From Bacteroidales bacterium (GTDB lineage: Bacteria > Bacteroidota > Bacteroidia > Bacteroidales > JAQUTK01), in NCBI GenBank assembly GCA_028709785.1, contig JAQUTK010000024.1, forward strand, positions 1 to 56,980: a stretch of 56,980 nucleotides of DNA, given 5' to 3'. A program made the position numbers and the translations under genes. The notes beneath the pieces are model-generated. The model did no database searches. It was not told where the DNA came from and was given only the letters and a program-made list of their open reading frames with translations. Of the stretch, positions 53,719-56,980 are shown one piece after another; position 1 is the first letter of the stretch, and each line of letters begins with the position of its first letter.

Positions 53719-55464
53719 ATGAGGATGAAACATACAGGCATATATACCCGACTTCTGTTAACCTCAATATTAACAGGAACGATATTGCTTTTCTTATATA
53801 CAGCATTGTATTATGTGAATAAGAGGCAGGAAAAGGAAATGCTTGAAGAGACACAAAAACAATTCAGGAAAGAGGTAACAGCTCTATTTACCTTCAAAAC
53901 AGCTGCAATCAAACAAGTTGCTTATGACTATTCTTTTTGGGATGAGTTTGTGAATAATATAGAAAATCCTGACACTGCGTGGTATAATGATAATATTACA
54001 ACCATTCTTAAGTCTTTTCGTGTTGATTATGTCTGTGTGTATGACTCTTCCTTTCATATTGTCCATGAAGCCGCTTCTCCCCAGTTTCTTAAACGGGGGT
54101 TTCTTTCCAGAAATACTTTAGAGAGGATAAAAGAGGCTAAGTTTTTAAACTTTTATAAGGAGTCTTTTGATGGGGTGATTGAGATAAGTGCTGCATCTGT
54201 TCATCCAACCAATGATCCGACACATACGTTGACAAGACCGAGAGGATATTTAGTTATGGCAAAAAGCTGGGATAGCTCTTTTGTCGCAGACTTAGCTATT
54301 CTGAGCGGTGCGGATATAAAACTTGTAAAGTCTTCCGGTTCGATTGCAAAAGGTGATAAATACTCTGTTTACAGTGCACAAAAGCTAAATGGATGGGATG
54401 ACAAACTTATTGGTCAGATGATCTTCAGTCGAACTTCTGATTCATTCAGACTCTATAACAAGATGTCGGTATTTATGCTTGCGATTATTCTTACTTCCTT
54501 AGTGATCACCATACTTATTTTCCATTATGCATCCCGTAAATGGATAAATATCCCATTGAGTCTGGTGACCCAGATCCTTGAATCAAATGATCCTGTCCTA
54601 ATCAAAGAGCTTCAGCATTGTCCGGGCGAGTTTAGACATATCGGTCATCTTTTTAACAAGTTTATCCGTCAAAAAGATGAACTTTTACAGGCCAAACAAA
54701 AAGCGGAGGAGAGTGACAGACTGAAAACAGCTTTTCTGGCAAATATGAGTCATGAGATCCGAACTCCAATGAATGGGATTTTGGGCTTTTCTTCTTTACT
54801 CAAAGAACCTGATCTTGTTGGAGAAAAGCGGGAGCAGTATATCGAGATAATTGAAAAAAGTGGTGCGCGTATGCTCAACATACTATCCGATATTATTGAT
54901 ATCTCGAAAATAGAATCAGGTCAGATGGTGATCCGTTATTCCGTGGTGAATGTAAACGAACTGATAAAAAGCATATTCGTTCTTTTTGTGTTTGATGTGG
55001 AAGCAAAAAAAATGAGTCTGACCTATAACAACGGACTGCGAACCGAGGAGGCCTGCATAAAGACAGATAAAGAAAAATTATATTCAATCATCTCTAATCT
55101 GGTGAAGAATGCAATCAAGTACACGGATAAAGGTAGCATTGAAATGGGATATAGCCAAACGGGTGACTTCCTTACTTTTTATGTCAAAGACACCGGGATT
55201 GGTATACCAAAGAAGAGACAGGCCGCAATATTTGACCGTTTTGTTCAGGCGGATATATCCGATATACAAGCTAGGGAAGGAGCCGGTTTGGGCTTGTCCA
55301 TTGCTAAATCACTGGTGGAACTTTTAGGTGGAGAGATATGGCTGGAAAGTGAAGAGGGTGAAGGTTCTACGTTCTATTTTACGCTTCCGTATACGCCCGT
55401 TACTTGTGAAAAGGAGCCTGAGGGTGAATCTGCTCCCGATGATAAGCCTAAAGATCAGGTGTGA
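53719..55464 (+). CDS. CHASE4-domain sensor histidine kinase
   Basis: 581 residues. First membrane helix about 10-32, a periplasmic CHASE4 domain (about 45-245: '[14 protein letters not shown]', '[22 protein letters not shown]', '[20 protein letters not shown]'), second helix about 250-270, then a HAMP-like linker and a kinase core: H box '[19 protein letters not shown]', N box '[15 protein letters not shown]', G1 '[18 protein letters not shown]', G2 '[15 protein letters not shown]'. No receiver domain and no response regulator gene next to it, so its partner is elsewhere. Confidence 0.93.
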   Translation: MRMKHTGIYTRLLLTSILTGTILLFLYTALYYVNKRQEKEMLEETQKQFRKEVTALFTFKTAAIKQVAYDYSFWDEFVNNIENPDTAWYNDNITTILKSFRVDYVCVYDSSFHIVHEAASPQFLKRGFLSRNTLERIKEAKFLNFYKESFDGVIEISAASVHPTNDPTHTLTRPRGYLVMAKSWDSSFVADLAILSGADIKLVKSSGSIAKGDKYSVYSAQKLNGWDDKLIGQMIFSRTSDSFRLYNKMSVFMLAIILTSLVITILIFHYASRKWINIPLSLVTQILESNDPVLIKELQHCPGEFRHIGHLFNKFIRQKDELLQAKQKAEESDRLKTAFLANMSHEIRTPMNGILGFSSLLKEPDLVGEKREQYIEIIEKSGARMLNILSDIIDISKIESGQMVIRYSVVNVNELIKSIFVLFVFDVEAKKMSLTYNNGLRTEEACIKTDKEKLYSIISNLVKNAIKYTDKGSIEMGYSQTGDFLTFYVKDTGIGIPKKRQAAIFDRFVQADISDIQAREGAGLGLSIAKSLVELLGGEIWLESEEGEGSTFYFTLPYTPVTCEKEPEGESAPDDKPKDQV

Positions 55465-55505
55465 CTCTTCTGAGGCTGAAAAAACATACAGATGAAAAGT
55501 TGATT

Positions 55506-55561
55506 GGATGCCTATCCGTTGGGGAAAACATTTAATAGTTTTTTCCAACGGATAGGCATCC
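55506..55561 (+). terminator. 17-bp stem-loop after the CHASE4 kinase gene
   Basis: ggatgcctatccgttgg (55506-55522) and ccaacggataggcatcc (55545-55561) are perfect arms; ggaaaac/gtttttt extends the pairing. Followed by tttgtctg. Probably the terminator of the kinase gene. Confidence 0.65.
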
Positions 55562-55632
55562 TTTGTCTGTCGGATAAGCACTCTTTTCAAAAAACGCCTG
55601 GATGTTTGTTCCGATTCACCTATTACAAAAGT

Positions 55633-55692
55633 CCGTTTCATGAACGTGAAACGGAGCAAACGTCCTTATCAATGAATCCATTGATAAGGACG
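55633..55692. repeat. two further stem-loops, 8 and 14 bp
   Basis: ccgtttca/tgaaacgg (55633-55640, 55647-55654) and cgtccttatcaatg/cattgataaggacg (55661-55674, 55679-55692), both perfect with 6- and 4-base loops. Confidence 0.8.
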
Positions 55693-55842
55693 AACGTATT
55701 CATAGAAAAGAATGTAATATTACGGGCTTCTGGGTACTTCAGACCGTACTTCTGATGAAATATCCTTCAGGATTTTTTTTTTAATTTTTCATTCTGCAAA
55801 AGGCCGGAACCCTTGATTTCAATGCACCAAGTGCACCAAGAC

Positions 55843-55868
55843 ATGCCTTGCAGTATGCTGTAAGGCAT
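55843..55868. repeat. imperfect stem-loop downstream of the DUF2752 gene
   Basis: atgccttgcag and ctgtaaggcat pair over 11 positions with one G-U-type mismatch, loop tatg. May be the terminator of the minus-strand pair DUF2752/CD225. Confidence 0.5.
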
Positions 55869-55994
55869 TATGACCTTTCACTTTTTTACTTGCTCTCTTG
55901 ATAATTGCTTCCATTTTTGTTTGCTCGGAGGCTTTTTTGTATCCATTTGTGCATGAATTAGTAGAGGTTGGTAGATATGTACTGGCTGGAGGTA

Positions 55995-56393
55995 TCAGAG
56001 AAGGTTGCGGAGTATCCAGTAGGTGATAATCACAAAGAGGATGACAAGAATGGCTCTTGGTCCATACAGGGCTTTGCGCCATTTTAGTAACACGGCATTC
56101 GGATGAGGGATCAATTCGATCACCCAGCCGGCAATCAGGTAAGGAATTGCAATAACCAGAAGCATGTTTTCCCGGAAGGCACCGGCGATGTCAAAGTTGA
56201 GCAGGTGATGAATCGCACGCTGAGACCCGCAGCCCGGACAAAGCAGTCCGGTGAGCGACCGGAACGGGCATGCCGGGAAGAACGCACTCTCCAATGGGTT
56301 GTACTTCTTGTAGAGTACAGCCAGCAAAAGGAGGAAGAGTAAAGCGATGCTTCCTATCAGCGTTTTCTTAATAACAGCCCGGGAACCTGCCAT
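55995..56393 (-). CDS. DUF2752 membrane protein
   Basis: About 132 residues from MAGSRAVIKKTL. The DUF2752 core is clear: 'FFPACPFRSLTGLLCPGCGSQRAIHHLLNFD' with the CPF...CPGCG Cys pattern, then two membrane helices ('NMLLVIAIPYLIAGWVIELI' and 'ILVILFVIITYWILRNLL'), and a first helix at 'LIGSIALLFLLLLAVLY'. Function unknown; Cys may bind a metal or be redox-active. Overlaps the end of the CD225 gene by 26 bases, so the two are translated together. Confidence 0.85.
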   Translation of the reverse strand: MAGSRAVIKKTLIGSIALLFLLLLAVLYKKYNPLESAFFPACPFRSLTGLLCPGCGSQRAIHHLLNFDIAGAFRENMLLVIAIPYLIAGWVIELIPHPNAVLLKWRKALYGPRAILVILFVIITYWILRNLL

Positions 56394-56862
56394 GTGATTG
56401 AATAACAGCAAAAGCTATTCCCATTGAGATGAGAAAAGCGATGAGACCCGAGAAGAAACTTACATACGTCCAGATCTCTGCATTCTTTGAGGCTCTGGTA
56501 GCTCCTTCCAGATCGCCGTTGTAAAAACGTGTCTCAACCTTCGAGGCATAGACGACGCCAATCACTCCAAACGGCAGGCAACAGAGTACAGTAGCAAGTA
56601 CAGATTCCAGCAACCATGATTTAGGTGGTTTCTGGTTGAGGTCAAACTTGGGTGCAGCAGGTGTCACCGGAGTGCTTCTGGGAGGTGGCGGAGGTGTCAT
56701 CTTGAAAAGCTCTGTAAGCTCGGGAATACTTCCGGCCGATTTCCATTCTCCCAACTCATGAAACCAAACGGGAGTCTCTCTCGCAAGGTTTTCATCTTTC
56801 AACTCTTCGAGTGTAAACGGTCCGAAGTTACTGGTACCGTCGGTGTAAAAATACTTTTTCAT
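56368..56862 (-). CDS. GYF_2 and CD225/dispanin domain membrane protein
   Basis: 164 residues. N-terminal GYF_2 domain (1-55: 'YTDGTSNFGPFTLEELKDEN', 'TPVWFHELGEWKSAGSIPEL'), a Pro-rich linker (PPPPPRSTPVTPAAP) and a CD225-type C-terminus with two helices ('WLLESVLATVLCCLPFGVIGVVYASKV' and 'TYVSFFSGLIAFLISMGIAFAVI'), as in interferon-induced transmembrane proteins. The pair with DUF2752 recurs in Bacteroidales; their joint role is unknown. Confidence 0.88.
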   Translation of the reverse strand: MKKYFYTDGTSNFGPFTLEELKDENLARETPVWFHELGEWKSAGSIPELTELFKMTPPPPPRSTPVTPAAPKFDLNQKPPKSWLLESVLATVLCCLPFGVIGVVYASKVETRFYNGDLEGATRASKNAEIWTYVSFFSGLIAFLISMGIAFAVIQSHGRFPGCY

Positions 56863-56878
56863 ACGTAAATTATTAATG

Positions 56879-56974
56879 ATAGCAAACTGCTATGTATTTG
56901 TATTTCTGTACATTATATTTTCTACAATTCAATTTAGACAAAATCAGAAAGAGCATTCATTGATAGATGAATGC
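56879..56974. promoter_or_regulatory. upstream region of the GYF_2-CD225 gene with two small hairpins
   Basis: atagca-aac-tgctat (56879-56893) lies 17 bases before the ATG on the minus strand; gcattcat and atgaatgc (56953-56974) pair near the window edge and could end a gene to the right. No exact TAnnTTTG element is seen. Confidence 0.35.
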
Positions 56975-56980
56975 AAGGTT

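Larger units (their letters stand above)
55465..55994. other. 530-base gene-free stretch with several stem-loops
   Basis: No gene. Holds three perfect inverted repeats in a row (55506-55561, 55633-55654 and 55661-55692), a weak hairpin before a T-run (55766-55790), a doubled tgcaccaag (55823-55840), and a further imperfect 11-bp hairpin (55843-55868). The 87-codon minus frame at 55819-56082 overlaps the DUF2752 gene and is a shadow. Confidence 0.55.

Noticed and set aside
55823..55840. Doubled tgcaccaag as an attachment site
   Set aside because: Only two adjacent 9-base copies, no integrase or element between them.
55819..56082. 87-codon minus-strand frame
   Set aside because: Overlaps the DUF2752 gene in another frame and covers the hairpin region; Ser/Thr/Pro-rich chance frame.

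Overview
The window looks like a chromosome segment of a gut-type Bacteroidales bacterium, with Parabacteroides or Bacteroides relatives most likely. Reasons: many promoters fit the Bacteroidetes pattern TTTG, about 20 bases, TAnnTTTG; there is a V-type ATPase operon with a DUF2764 gene, iorAB without ferredoxin domain, six-bladed propeller lipoproteins, a sialoglycan-degrading gene set and an LRR_5 surface protein. Species cannot be fixed from the sequence alone.

Layout. 1-317: end of an HU-like DNA-binding protein with a winged-helix tail. 931-11115: one tight co-directional type I restriction-modification operon, hsdM - DUF1016 nuclease - hsdS - ATPase/DUF4435 fusion - hsdR - YgjP-like metalloprotease, followed by a Fic protein. 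The ATPase/DUF4435 gene resembles a one-gene (merged) PARIS anti-phage system sitting between hsdS and hsdR, and is the best candidate for an undescribed arrangement. 12401-18360: a locus with a partly deleted duplication (GNAT fragment plus yccF copy 1, then full GNAT plus yccF copy 2), a LytS/LytTR two-component pair, two secreted unknowns and a glutamine amidotransferase. 18401-18487: tRNA-Ser(GCU) with its own promoter and terminator.

18620-24275: mltG, then iorA-iorB-membrane protein-smpB-DAACS symporter. 24418-30132: sialidase, GH20 hexosaminidase and a two-domain sialate O-acetylesterase, which together would strip acetyl groups, sialic acid and hexosamine from host glycans. 30148-33458 (minus): two nearly identical propeller lipoproteins and a small secreted protein. 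33649-34830: purT. 34970-42508 (minus): V-type ATPase genes E, DUF2764, A, B, D, I, K; the K subunit keeps the residues that bind sodium in Enterococcus hirae NtpK. 42686-46111 (minus): NfeD-like membrane protease, MraY/WecA-type sugar-phosphate transferase, EamA transporter.

46506-46844: Lys/Ala-rich secreted protein. 47214-49084: umuDC translesion operon. 49221-51260: BspA-like LRR protein. 51502-51915: a nucleoside hydrolase remnant. 51943-53517: membrane S41 peptidase. 53719-55464: CHASE4 sensor kinase, followed by a gene-free stretch with three perfect stem-loops. 55995-56862: DUF2752 and GYF_2-CD225 membrane proteins.
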